From Isotricha intestinalis (Eukaryota; Ciliophora; Litostomatea; Vestibuliferida; Isotrichidae), in NCBI GenBank assembly GCA_023807065.1, contig JAJJLU010000708.1:1-22050 (forward strand): a stretch of DNA of 22,050 nt, read 5' to 3'. Below are positions 10,129 through 21,400 of this stretch, piece by piece (the stretch's first letter is position 1; each line of letters starts with the position of its first letter). A program made the translations under genes and the position numbers. The notes beneath the pieces were generated by a model. It was not told where the DNA came from, searched no databases, and saw only the letters and a program-made list of their open reading frames with translations.

Positions 10129-13100
10129 ATGAATTCTTCAAAAATAAAAGAAAATAAAATCATTTTTTTATATGCAAAAACACTTCAAAATTTAATCACA
10201 GAAAAAGATTTTTCAATAGATTCATCTTTTTCAAATTTTAAATGTGAAAAAGAAATAAAAAAAAAAGATGAAAATTCAACAATTTTATTATTGTCTTCAA
10301 CATTTAATAATATCAAAAGTAAAACATATAAAATAAAATTAAAAAAAAATTTTCAATCAAATTCATTTACAATATATGAAGGGGAAAATTTTTTATTTAA
10401 TGTAATTTTTGAACCAGCATTATTGTCATGGGGGAATAAAGAACTAAAACCTCCAGAAATAATTAGATTAAGTGACAGAGAGCAATATAACTTTTTTTCT
10501 AAAGATTATATTAAAGAAAATAATTTACAAACATCTTATGCAAAAGAGGCTTTAAACAGAGATGTAGTTAAATTATTTCTTAAACCTTATGATTTTGCTT
10601 TTTATTTAGATGTTTTTAAAGATATTTTTTCTTCAAAATTTATTAAAAATTTATTAGCTTATTTTAAAATAGAGAATATTATACTTCCTGAAAATTTAGA
10701 CCCTAAAACTCATTCTGCTGTTCTGAAATTAATCTTAAAAAATGGGAAAAAAATAATTGATTTGGTCAAAGGAAATAATAAATTACCATTTGCTCAAAAA
10801 TTATATCTTTTTCTTCTTTTTTATTTTTATAATTTTGTTCCTAATTTATTAAAAGATATGTTAAAAGACGAAAAAGGTGAATGTGATGTTAATTATTATG
10901 ATTTATTTGTGAAAAATTTAAATATATTTTCAAGACCAAATGATGTATCATTAGAAATAATTTTTCAATATATTAAAACTGTTGATGATACAATTTGTTT
11001 AATGAAAAAATTTTCAAATTTCTATGATTGCTTGAAATCAATTTATGATAATTTAGAAAAAATATCTGAATTATGTAAAAAAGAGAAAAAATATTTAGAT
11101 ATAAATGATATTCCTAAAAATCCAGAAGAACAAAAATTAAATGAGATTCTTTCAATATTAAAAGATATTAAAAACATGGAATATGAAAAACACATAAAAA
11201 TATTGTCTCTTGATATAAATTTTTGGAAAAAAATAATTTCAAACTGTGGTAATGAAGTAAATGGTTTAGAAAAATTAATGGAAATGATTGAAGAAAATGA
11301 AGATGAAAAAATTAAAAAAGATTTAAAACCTTTAATTGATTATAAAAAACATGAAATTTGTGAAAAGTCAATTATTCAAAATGAAGAAAAAAATAAAGAA
11401 ATTTTAGAATGGGTAATGATGGATCCTATATTTAAAATGAAAAAAGGAAAAAACGATGATAAAAAAGACATTGACATAATTTTAAAAAAAATTGATTTTG
11501 AAGAATTAAATAAAAACTCTCCAGAAGAAATTAAATCATTTTTCAATGATTTAAATGAATTAAAATTAAAAGAAGTATTACCTGATAATATTTATACAAA
11601 ATTTTATAATGGATTGATTGATAAAATTCAAAAATTCGAACACTTTAATTTTATTTATGAATTTATTAATTTTGAAGAAAAAGAATGGAGAATATTAAAT
11701 AACATTCAAAAAAAATATTTAGAATTATTAAATGTGACAAAAGGGAAAAATGAAAATTTTAAAGATATCACAAATAAATATTTAAGAAAAAATATGAAAA
11801 TAGGATATATAAATGAAATTGAACAAATATTATCAAAAATTGAAGAAATGTTTGATAAAGAAAATATAAAGATTCTATATATGAATTTCATAGAAATTTT
11901 TACTGGAAATGAAAAAATTACATCAAGATTAGTAAAATATTTTACTGGAAATTTAAAAAATGCAACAGATGCGACAATTAAAGTATTATTGAACGGAATA
12001 AAAAGTGAAAATGCTTTAAAGAAGCTTTTTGCGGATTTTAAAGACTTAACTTTTTCAGAAAATGAATTTTTTCAAAAAGAAGAAAATGAAAAAATTAAAA
12101 TATTTAAAACAATTAATGATTATGGATATATTAATTATATAAAAAATACTGAATATTATAAAAGCATTAGTGAACTTTCTGATTCTATTATTAAAAAATT
12201 AAGTGAATATAATTTCGATTATGTAACAGCTAATAATATAAAAAATTTAGGTAAAGATTTTGAAGAAAGATTAAATATAATAAGTTTTAAAAATAATGGT
12301 ATTAATTATGATTCTTTAATTGAAAAAATTAATAATTATATTATATGGAAAGATAAAATTTCTGAAATAAATAAATTTATAAATTTTTTTTCATCAAAAG
12401 ATGAAGAAATGGTAAAAAAGCAAATTAATGAATTAAATCAAGCTTTTAATCAAAAAAATTTAAATGAAATTCTTAAAAATAAAAATGATATTGAAAATAT
12501 TATAAATGAATATTATAAAAAATCAAAGGAAGTAAATGAATTACATCAGAGTGAATTTTTTAATATGATATATAAACAATATAAAGAAGATGAACAAAAA
12601 GATCCTTTAAGATATTCAATAGAAGATTTTGATACTTTACAATATTTATTTGATGATAAACAATTTTCAGAAATAAACTCTGAGATTTTTAATTTAATTA
12701 TAAAAGAAATAAAATCAAAAGAATTTTTAGAAAAGGAATTTCAATTTTTAAAAAAACATTTTAAAAAAGAAGATTTAGATACATCATTAATTATAGATCA
12801 ATTAATAATACTTTCATCAAAAAATAAAATGATAAAATCAATTAATGGAATTTTGATGTTAATAGATGAATTAGAAGTTAATCAAGGAGATTTTTATAAT
12901 CAATTGAAAAATACAAAAAATGATTTAGAAATAAACACAGAAGTAGATGATTTAAAAAAAAATATAGAATTTTTGAACAAAAATAAAATAGAAATAAATA
13001 AGATTTATATCATAATAATAAATCAATTAACAGAAAAAGCTGATTTCATCAAATTTTTAAAAGATAAAGATGAAAATGGATTAAGAAATTTAGTTGAATT

Positions 13101-16100
13101 TGTTGGAGAAGATGATAATAGTTCACTTAAAGTAAGTGATATACAAGATTTTTTAAAATGTGTGAATTTTATGAATGATATAAAAACTTTTAAAAATGAA
13201 AATGATGATAAATTTTTTAAGGAATATATTAATTTATGTAATAATGAAAAATATAGAAATATTGAAGCTTATTTAGAAAATGTAAATCAAAATTTTAATG
13301 AAATAAAAGATTTATATAATAAAAATATTGATAAATCAGAATTTACAAAACAAAAAATAAAAGATTTATATAATAATTCATTATTTAAAATAAATACTTC
13401 AAATGGACAATTTTCTTGTGTGGTTTTATATACTAAAGAGTTAAATAAAAAAATTTTATATGATGAAGTTCTTGAAGTTAGAGATAGATCTTTATTAAAA
13501 AAAAAAGATGAAGATGAAAAAGGTGAAAATTTTTATGATATTGCACAAAAATTTTCCAAAATAATAAGTGAAATTGATACTTTAATTGATTATATAAACG
13601 AAGTTTCTGAAAGAGGTTATCCAGAAAATATTTCATATAATATCACTATTATAGAAGGAAAAATGATTATTCAAAGCGACAATAAACGATCTGATATTGA
13701 AAAAATTAAAAAGAATTTAATTAATGCTTTAAAAACACAACTTTTTGAACAAGAAAATGCATATATGAATAATTCAATTACTAGGTTTTTATATGGAAGA
13801 TATTTTTATCAATTCACACAATACTTAAGATTCGAAAAAAGTGATATTACTTATTTTTTAAATTATATTACAAATAATAATTATAAAAAAAAAATTGATT
13901 ATAATTATATCAGAGAAAACAAAAATAATCCTATGTTAGATTCAGTGAATAATTCAACTGAATTTTTAAAACAATTATTAAAAGAAAATAATATAACAGA
14001 AGAAGATATTTTTAAAAGAAATATAATTAAAAATGGGAATTATAGTAAATTAAAAGGTTATTATTCTTTTAAAGATGAGATACCTCAAAATATAGTAAAA
14101 ATATATCAAAATTTTACAGGAAATCCTCCTTTAGCACAAACAATTCTACTATGTAGTAAATTGACATCAAATGGGGAAATAACTGCTTTTATGTATAAAG
14201 CTATTTTATGTGAATATAATGTTCTTTTTTCAATCGTTAATTTTGAAATTTTGGAAATTGAAAAAAAACAAATAATACTTGAACTTTTAAATAAATTATA
14301 TAATGAAAACTATAAAGAAATGAAATCTTGTTTTGTTTTTATTTATAATGATAAAAATTCTGATTTTATTCAAGATGTTATTAAAAAACCAAATTATGAA
14401 AAATTAGTTTTAAAAGATGATAATAATGAAATTCAATTAAATGATAATACTATTGAAATTTATTATTCTAATTCCTGTGGAGTTGGAAAATCTTCTTTAA
14501 TAAAAAATCAAATTGAAGCATCTCAAAAGGAATATAAATATTTTCCAATTGGAGGAGAATTTACTATGTTAAATTTAATTGAAAGATTAATTGCATTAAA
14601 TTTAAATGAAAATTCAATTTTACATTTAGATTTATATGATACATCAAAAGTTGATTTGATGAAAGATTTTCTGTTTTCATTTTTAATAACTAAATTATAT
14701 TCTTATGGTGAAAATCTTTTTTATTTAGGAAACAATATAGAAATCAAAGTTGAAGTTCCTTATGGATTCGTTGATTTTTTCCAAAAATTTCCAATTTTAA
14801 AATTATTTAAAAAACATTTAATTTCAATTGATGAAATGCCTCCTTTAAAAATTGAAAATGAATTAGATTCAAATATTCAAATTGCATGTAATTATTTAAA
14901 ATTATTAAAAGAAAAAAAAATAAGTGAAAATAATCTTTATATCAATAAAATATCAAAAAATAGATATGAACCTTCAATTGAATCAATTTTATTAGAACAA
15001 AAAATATGTGAAGATTTAATTAAAGAATATTTTACAATTGAAAAACCAACATTTTATCAAATAACATCTTTTATAAATATAATAGCAAGTCAATTAAAGG
15101 AATTTACAAATAATTTTTATTTACAAGTTCATGAATTAAAAGAAATTGGAAAGTTGAAAAATCAAAATGATTTAAATTCAATAAGAGAATTTCTAATAAA
15201 TGCTTTGATTAAAAATACAATGCATTTTACCAAAGGAGCTTATGGTAATTTAATTAAAAGTCAAGAAATTGCCCAACAAATACAAACAAATGATGATAAC
15301 AATTTTAATGAAGAAGAAATACTGAATAATGCAATCAAAAGTTTAATTCATCCAGAAGTTATTTCATATAAACAAATTAATCCAAGTTTAATTTTTTCTA
15401 ATTTAGATGGTTGTTCATTAAGTATAATAACAAATTGTGAAGAAAATTCTGAAGAATATAATTTATTAAGAAAATTATATAATGCAGATTCAGATAATAA
15501 TAAAAGAAAATTAATCAATTACCAAAAATTATCTTCAGATGATTTTTTACCAGAATTAAAAAAAGTATTAAACTTAAAAAATGAAGTTGATAAAGAAACA
15601 ATATTAAAATGGAAAGAAACTATAGAAGAAAATGGAGAAAAAAAAACAATAGAGAAAACAAGAACATTAAAATCAATAAAAGAAATAGTTGGTTCATATG
15701 TTTTTACAGCAGATAATTTTATAAAATTAATTTTAGTTTTATTTAGAATTCAAGCAAATATTCCTGTTATTATGATGGGAGAAACAGGATGTGGAAAAAC
15801 TTCCTTAATAAGAATAATGGCTCAATTAATGGAAATTAATATGAAAATTTTAAATATTCATGCTGGAGTAAATGATAATGATATTAAAGATTTTATGATG
15901 GGAAGAACAAAATATAATGATCAAAATTTATTGGATAATGAAAGTGAAAATATAAAAAAAGAAAAAATTGAAAGAGAAAAAGAAAATTTAAAAAAATTAG
16001 AAGAAATTGCTAATGATGTTGATAATGAAGTTACTAAACTTCCAAATGAAAGTGATGATGCATTTGATAAGAGGAAAAAATTAGAAAAGGAAAAAAGAAG

Positions 16101-18435
16101 AGAACAAATTGAAAAATTAAAAGAAAAAAATTTAGAAGAAGAAAGATTTAAAGAAGGTAAAAGTAAAATATGGGTATTTTTAGATGAAATAAATACATGT
16201 GATTCTATGGGTTTAATTAGTGAAATGATGTGTAAACATACAATGCATGGAATTCCAATTTTTAAAAATGTTACTTTTATTGCTGCTTGTAATCCTTATA
16301 GAACACTCACAAAACCCCCACAAGTTTCTGGTTTAGTTTTAAGAAAAGAAAAAAAAATTTTAAATTTAGTTTATACTGTTAATCCTCTTCCACATTGTTT
16401 ATTAAATTATGTTTTTGATTTTGGAAATTTAACACCTGAAGATGAAAAAAGATATATTGAAAGTATGGTTTCTAATACAATTTTAAATACTTATGGCTCA
16501 GAAATTAAAAAAAATGATTATAATTATATTCAAAATTTAGCTGTTCAAGCTATTGTTAAAAGTCAACATTTTATAAGAGAAAGAAATGAAGTTTCTGCAG
16601 TTTCTTTAAGAGAAATAAGAAGATTCAGTATATTCTTTGAATTTTTCTATAAATATATAATAGATAAAAAGAATCATCCTGATCCAAATATAAACATGGA
16701 ATATAAAAGTTTAACACCACAAGAAATTGGTTTAAGAACAATTAATTTAAGTATATATATATGTTATTATCTTAGAATAGCAGACAAAAATATGAGATTA
16801 GAATTTTTAGGAATGATGGAAAGAATCTTTCATCAAAATTTTGAGATTGTCCCACAGATGGAACAAAAATATATAATTAATAATATAAAAATTGATTCAG
16901 GAATAGCAAAAAATAATGCACTTTTAGAAAATATATTTACTTTATTTATTTGTATAAATACTCAGGTTCCAGTATTTATATGTGGAAAACCTGGATGTAG
17001 TAAATCATTGAGTGTACAATTAATATTTAAATCAATGAAAGGTGAAAATTCAGAATATCCTTTATTTAGAACATTACCAAAATTAATAATGAATTCATAT
17101 CAAGGAGCAAAAACTAGTACTTCAAAAGGAGTTTTAAAAATATTTAATAAAGCAAGAGATATAATTAGAAATATGAAAAATAAAGAAGAAAAAGATCAAG
17201 AAAAAATAATATCAATGATATATTTTGATGAAATGGGTCTTGCTGAAATTTCTCCAAATAATCCATTAAAAGTAATTCATTCTCAATTAGAATATGATGA
17301 AAATATTGATAAAATTTCATTTGTTGGTGTTTCAAATTGGACTCTTGATGCAAGTAAAATGAATAGAGGAATATATTTAGCTATTCCAGAACCTCAAGAA
17401 GATGATTTACAAGATACTGCTTTAACTATTGCAGAATCTTATAGTATTTCAATTAAAGATAATTATCAAGATTTTTTTGAAAATTTAGCATCTACTTATT
17501 ATAATTATAAAAATAGCTTAAAGAATATTCCTAAATTTCAAGATTTTCATGGTTCGAGAGACTTTTATACTTTAATTAAAGATTCTGTTAAATTAATTCA
17601 AAATAATAAAGACCAAGAAATGATTGAACAAATTGGTGAACAAGCTTTAGAAAAAAATTTCGGAGGATTACCTTGTGCTGATAAAGATAATCATAATTCT
17701 ATTTATGTTATTAGAAAATTTTATAAAGAAAAATATGGAAATATTGGAGTTAGTTCTGATTATGATTCTATGAAATGTATTAAAAATAATATTAATGATA
17801 AAGATGGAAGATATTTATTAATTATTTCTAAAAGTTCAATTGCACCTTATTTAATTAATAATATTATGGATGAATTAGGGAAAGAATATATTTTTTATTT
17901 AGGTTCTCAATTTGAAAGTGATAAATATGAAGAATTTTATTCTGTAAAAATTTTAAATAAAATATTATCATGTATGGAACAAGGAAAAGTATTAATATTA
18001 AAAGATTTAGAATTAATTTATCCTTCTTTATATGATTTATTTAATCAAAATTTTACAGTTGTTTCAGAAAAAAACTTTGCAAGAATTGCATTAGGTTCTT
18101 CTAATAATTCAATTTCATATGTTCATCCTAATTTTAAATGTATAATATTAGTTGATGAAAATGAAATTGAAAAAGAAGAAGCACCATTTTTAAATAGATT
18201 TGAAAAACATATAGTAACTTTTGAATCATTACTTATTAGAGAATATAGAAATATTTCTAAAAATATTTTATCTATGTTAAATGATATAGTTAATTTATCT
18301 AATGAATCTTCTCCAAAATATAAATTTGATTTAGAAAAACAATTTATTAATTGTGATATTGAAGAAATTCAAGGTTTAATTTATTCATTTGTTAGAAAAG
18401 AAAAAAAAAAGAAACTTTACAAGAAGAAGTTTTAA
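10129..18435 (+). CDS. RNF213/mysterin-like giant AAA+ protein, N-terminal part (stalk and AAA modules)
   Basis: An uninterrupted 2768-codon frame. RNF213 proteins are giant membrane-associated E3 ubiquitin ligases with a dynein-like row of six AAA modules. Residues 1-1400 are helical, Lys/Glu/Asn-rich and match only the expected stalk position. P-loop 1 is SCGVGKSS (1449-1456); the likely Walker B partner is ILHLDLYD (1497-1504), which lacks the usual Glu, as in the non-hydrolysing AAA2 of RNF213. P-loop 2 is GETGCGKTS (1884-1892) with FLDEINTC (2017-2024) and AACNPYR (2052-2058), the AAA3 signature. P-loop 3 is CGKPGCSKS (2285-2293) with YFDEMGLAE (2365-2373) and SNW..DASKMNRGI (2402-2415), the AAA4 signature. 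APFLNRFEKH (2685-2694) is another family hallmark. A highly charged insertion fills about 1935-2012. The start is the first ATG after an in-frame TAA at 10111. The last seven residues or so and the TAA are probably out of the true frame: homology-type sequence continues in the -1 frame from 18411. Confidence 0.93.
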   Translation: MNSSKIKENKIIFLYAKTLQNLITEKDFSIDSSFSNFKCEKEIKKKDENSTILLLSSTFNNIKSKTYKIKLKKNFQSNSFTIYEGENFLFNVIFEPALLSWGNKELKPPEIIRLSDREQYNFFSKDYIKENNLQTSYAKEALNRDVVKLFLKPYDFAFYLDVFKDIFSSKFIKNLLAYFKIENIILPENLDPKTHSAVLKLILKNGKKIIDLVKGNNKLPFAQKLYLFLLFYFYNFVPNLLKDMLKDEKGECDVNYYDLFVKNLNIFSRPNDVSLEIIFQYIKTVDDTICLMKKFSNFYDCLKSIYDNLEKISELCKKEKKYLDINDIPKNPEEQKLNEILSILKDIKNMEYEKHIKILSLDINFWKKIISNCGNEVNGLEKLMEMIEENEDEKIKKDLKPLIDYKKHEICEKSIIQNEEKNKEILEWVMMDPIFKMKKGKNDDKKDIDIILKKIDFEELNKNSPEEIKSFFNDLNELKLKEVLPDNIYTKFYNGLIDKIQKFEHFNFIYEFINFEEKEWRILNNIQKKYLELLNVTKGKNENFKDITNKYLRKNMKIGYINEIEQILSKIEEMFDKENIKILYMNFIEIFTGNEKITSRLVKYFTGNLKNATDATIKVLLNGIKSENALKKLFADFKDLTFSENEFFQKEENEKIKIFKTINDYGYINYIKNTEYYKSISELSDSIIKKLSEYNFDYVTANNIKNLGKDFEERLNIISFKNNGINYDSLIEKINNYIIWKDKISEINKFINFFSSKDEEMVKKQINELNQAFNQKNLNEILKNKNDIENIINEYYKKSKEVNELHQSEFFNMIYKQYKEDEQKDPLRYSIEDFDTLQYLFDDKQFSEINSEIFNLIIKEIKSKEFLEKEFQFLKKHFKKEDLDTSLIIDQLIILSSKNKMIKSINGILMLIDELEVNQGDFYNQLKNTKNDLEINTEVDDLKKNIEFLNKNKIEINKIYIIIINQLTEKADFIKFLKDKDENGLRNLVEFVGEDDNSSLKVSDIQDFLKCVNFMNDIKTFKNENDDKFFKEYINLCNNEKYRNIEAYLENVNQNFNEIKDLYNKNIDKSEFTKQKIKDLYNNSLFKINTSNGQFSCVVLYTKELNKKILYDEVLEVRDRSLLKKKDEDEKGENFYDIAQKFSKIISEIDTLIDYINEVSERGYPENISYNITIIEGKMIIQSDNKRSDIEKIKKNLINALKTQLFEQENAYMNNSITRFLYGRYFYQFTQYLRFEKSDITYFLNYITNNNYKKKIDYNYIRENKNNPMLDSVNNSTEFLKQLLKENNITEEDIFKRNIIKNGNYSKLKGYYSFKDEIPQNIVKIYQNFTGNPPLAQTILLCSKLTSNGEITAFMYKAILCEYNVLFSIVNFEILEIEKKQIILELLNKLYNENYKEMKSCFVFIYNDKNSDFIQDVIKKPNYEKLVLKDDNNEIQLNDNTIEIYYSNSCGVGKSSLIKNQIEASQKEYKYFPIGGEFTMLNLIERLIALNLNENSILHLDLYDTSKVDLMKDFLFSFLITKLYSYGENLFYLGNNIEIKVEVPYGFVDFFQKFPILKLFKKHLISIDEMPPLKIENELDSNIQIACNYLKLLKEKKISENNLYINKISKNRYEPSIESILLEQKICEDLIKEYFTIEKPTFYQITSFINIIASQLKEFTNNFYLQVHELKEIGKLKNQNDLNSIREFLINALIKNTMHFTKGAYGNLIKSQEIAQQIQTNDDNNFNEEEILNNAIKSLIHPEVISYKQINPSLIFSNLDGCSLSIITNCEENSEEYNLLRKLYNADSDNNKRKLINYQKLSSDDFLPELKKVLNLKNEVDKETILKWKETIEENGEKKTIEKTRTLKSIKEIVGSYVFTADNFIKLILVLFRIQANIPVIMMGETGCGKTSLIRIMAQLMEINMKILNIHAGVNDNDIKDFMMGRTKYNDQNLLDNESENIKKEKIEREKENLKKLEEIANDVDNEVTKLPNESDDAFDKRKKLEKEKRREQIEKLKEKNLEEERFKEGKSKIWVFLDEINTCDSMGLISEMMCKHTMHGIPIFKNVTFIAACNPYRTLTKPPQVSGLVLRKEKKILNLVYTVNPLPHCLLNYVFDFGNLTPEDEKRYIESMVSNTILNTYGSEIKKNDYNYIQNLAVQAIVKSQHFIRERNEVSAVSLREIRRFSIFFEFFYKYIIDKKNHPDPNINMEYKSLTPQEIGLRTINLSIYICYYLRIADKNMRLEFLGMMERIFHQNFEIVPQMEQKYIINNIKIDSGIAKNNALLENIFTLFICINTQVPVFICGKPGCSKSLSVQLIFKSMKGENSEYPLFRTLPKLIMNSYQGAKTSTSKGVLKIFNKARDIIRNMKNKEEKDQEKIISMIYFDEMGLAEISPNNPLKVIHSQLEYDENIDKISFVGVSNWTLDASKMNRGIYLAIPEPQEDDLQDTALTIAESYSISIKDNYQDFFENLASTYYNYKNSLKNIPKFQDFHGSRDFYTLIKDSVKLIQNNKDQEMIEQIGEQALEKNFGGLPCADKDNHNSIYVIRKFYKEKYGNIGVSSDYDSMKCIKNNINDKDGRYLLIISKSSIAPYLINNIMDELGKEYIFYLGSQFESDKYEEFYSVKILNKILSCMEQGKVLILKDLELIYPSLYDLFNQNFTVVSEKNFARIALGSSNNSISYVHPNFKCIILVDENEIEKEEAPFLNRFEKHIVTFESLLIREYRNISKNILSMLNDIVNLSNESSPKYKFDLEKQFINCDIEEIQGLIYSFVRKEKKKKLYKKKF
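18396..18435 (+). other. -1 frame change site on an A10 run (slippery heptamer A AAA AAG)
   Basis: The upstream frame ends at TAA 18433-18435. The downstream frame is closed on its 5' side by TAG at 18393-18395. The switch must therefore occur in this 40-bp overlap. It contains ten consecutive A bases (18401-18410) followed by G. In the upstream frame the codons are AAA AAA AAG (18403-18411), so A AAA AAG, a classic -1 slippery heptamer, lies in register at 18405-18411. A weak 6-bp stem (AAACTT 18412-18417 with AAGTTT 18427-18432) follows with no spacer. One missing A in the run would explain the break equally well. What is seen is the frame break; whether it is biological is open. Confidence 0.85.
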
Positions 18436-21400
18436 AAAAAATAGTTCCAACATTTTCACAAGATATATTAGTTTCAATAAAAACTTCTAATTTTGAAAAT
18501 AAATATCCAGGAGTTATAGAAAAAATTTTTGAAATTTATGAAGAAGGTGAACATACAAATTTATCCAATTTTTTAGAAAAAACTACATATATCAAAAATG
18601 TAGTTTATACTTTTTCTAATATTCATGAAGAAATTATAATTAAAAATAAAAATAATAGAAATGAAGTTGAAAACAAAAGTTTAAACATAAAATTTAAATC
18701 AGAATCAATAATGAAAATTTTAGTTTCTTCTTTAAAAACAGAAAGTGATTTTGAAGAAAAACTAAAAAAATTTTATGAAGATAGAGAATTGAAAATTTTG
18801 ATTTTACAATTTTTACCAAATGAAACAGATAAAATGAATTTATTAAAATTTGCAATTGAAAATGATGAAAAAGACAAAAAGAAAAAAATAAAAGATAAAT
18901 TATTTGTTTTTGTAGTTTATTTGTATAGAATAGAAAAACCAATTAAGATAAATAATATGCAAATGAGAAGAATACAACAAAGAAATAAAACTCCTGAACA
19001 ATTAAGAAGAGAAAATGAAGAAAAACAAAGAGAAGAAAATGCAAGAAAAAGTAGAATTATTCAAAATCAAAATTTAATTTCTCATTTATCTGATTTTGAA
19101 CAAATTTTTATTGATAATTTAAATGGAATTGATCTTTCAATAGACAAAATTTTAAAGATTTCAAATGAAAATATTTTTCAAAATAAAATGTTAATTGATT
19201 TAGATGAACAAATCAAACAAAATACTTTTAATACTTTTTCTTCAATTAGATATATTTTTAAAAATAAAATTGGAAATTTAGAAAATAATAAATATCAAAA
19301 AGAAATGACTGAAAAAATAAATAAAAATGAAGAATTTAAAATTAAAATTAAAAATTCAATTGATAAAGAAATTAAAAAAGCAGAATATGTATATTTTACT
19401 TTATTAAAGGATCCTCATGGAATTCAAAAAGATGATATCGATTTTATTTCTGCTTTAAAAAAATATCAAAAACATATAATAAGATTATATTTAACAAAAA
19501 TTATAGTTAAATGTGAAAGAGAACATGTATTATCATTTTTATTAGAAGAGAAAAATTTCAAAAACAAAATCTTAAAAAAAATATTTGATGATTATTTTGA
19601 AGAATTAGATTTAAGTGAAGAGAAACCAAGTTTAGAAATGAATGGTAATGAAATTGAAGTTCTTTTTGGAATTAAAATTCCAGGAATTAAACCAATTTTT
19701 GAAAAAATTATATTATATGTTAATGAATTAAAAGATGAGTTTTTCCTTAATGAAGAAAATTTAAGAAATAATAGACATGAAGGTGAAGAATTAGAAAAAG
19801 ATAAAAATAATTATAAAATTAAACAAGATATTATTATTAATAAAGTTGTTGGAGAATTTAAAAAAAATAAAGTATTTTTAGATTTAGAAGAACAAGACAA
19901 TAATAATAATTTAGATGATGAAATTATTAATATTTTTATAGAAGATTATTTCATTATGTTTTTAGGAATGAAGTTTGATTGTGATTATTTATATTTGAAA
20001 AAAATATTACATTTAATAATTAAATTAAGATATGAAAATGAAAAAGAAAAGTTTTTAAAACAAATATCAAAAATTATGCTTTATTTAGAAAGTAATTCAA
20101 AGTATATTTATATCATATTAGAAATGTATAATATGATATTTGAATTTAAAAAAAATTATTATGATTTAATTGAAAATCTCATAAAAGACAATAAAATAAA
20201 TTATGAAATATCTGAAAGAAATCCAGAATGTAAAAAAGAAGTTAACTATAATTTTTATATTATATTTGAAGCTCTTATTCAACCTATTTTTAACATGGAT
20301 TTTTTTATAGATATTGAACATGCAATTTATTATGATTTTGTAAGAAAATGTAATAATATTCTACAAAATGCAAATGTAGTTGAAATGAATTTAAGATTAT
20401 TTTCTAAAAATATTTTTCAATTAAAAATTTTTGTAAAAGTTGGAGAATATCTTTTAGAAAAAACTGATGAAAATGAAAAAGATGAAAAGGTTATTGAAGA
20501 ATTTAAACAATTTATTGATTTAATAAAAAATGAAATTGAGATTTTAAATCAAAATAATAATAATCCAAATAATATTGAAAAATTAAAAAATATTTTAGAA
20601 GAAGAATATAAATTTTTAAAAAATAAATTTCAAGGTAAAAGATATGAATTAATTTTAGGAATTTTTGGAATTAAATTAACACAAATTCAAAATGAAGAAT
20701 ATCATAAAAAAATCCTTCAAATAGTTCTTTCTGAAAAAGAACTAATATTAAGGGGTCAATCTATTTTCAGAATAATTCTTGATAAAAATATAATAAGTCC
20801 AAAATTAGGAAATTTAGAAAATAAAGAAGAATTAAAAGAGAATTTTTTAAGTTTCACAAACCAAGAAAATAGTTTATTTGAGATATTTGAAAATGAAAAA
20901 AAACGTGAAAATAATATAATAATTGATGAAATATTATTATATTTATTTGAATCTTATGTTAATGCTTATTTTGAATCAATTAAAGGAGATGAACAATATA
21001 TTATCCAACAAACTTTATTTGGTTTATCTTTAGATTATTTAGATAAAAGTTTAATTTTCATTGATTCAGTTTTGAAAAAAAATGAAAATATCTTATATGA
21101 GCATTTAGGATTTTTATTATCTGTTGGATATATAAAATGTTATTTAGCAAGAATGGTTGATATTATTACTAATAACAAAAAATTAGAAATTGCTGGTGAT
21201 TTAAGTATAATAATGAAAACAATTGAAGGAACTGTAAAAAATAAATTTAGATATATGATCAAAATTTTTATATTAAAATTAATAAGAAATAAGACAATTG
21301 ATTATGAATCATTTTTAAAATATGATTTTTCAAAATCACAACTAGAATTCATGAATAATAAAGAAGAATTTAATTTAGAAGATACAATCGAAAATAGTTT

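Noticed and set aside
11706..11891. Minus-strand frame inside the RNF213-like gene (others at 17165-17353 and 18694-18942)
   Set aside because: These are antisense shadows of conserved coding sequence; their Phe/Leu/Ile-rich translations reflect the Lys/Asn/Glu codons on the other strand.
18391..18435. Short intron as the cause of the frame change
   Set aside because: No GT...AG pair brackets the overlap in a way that restores the frame, and no other intron is seen in the window.
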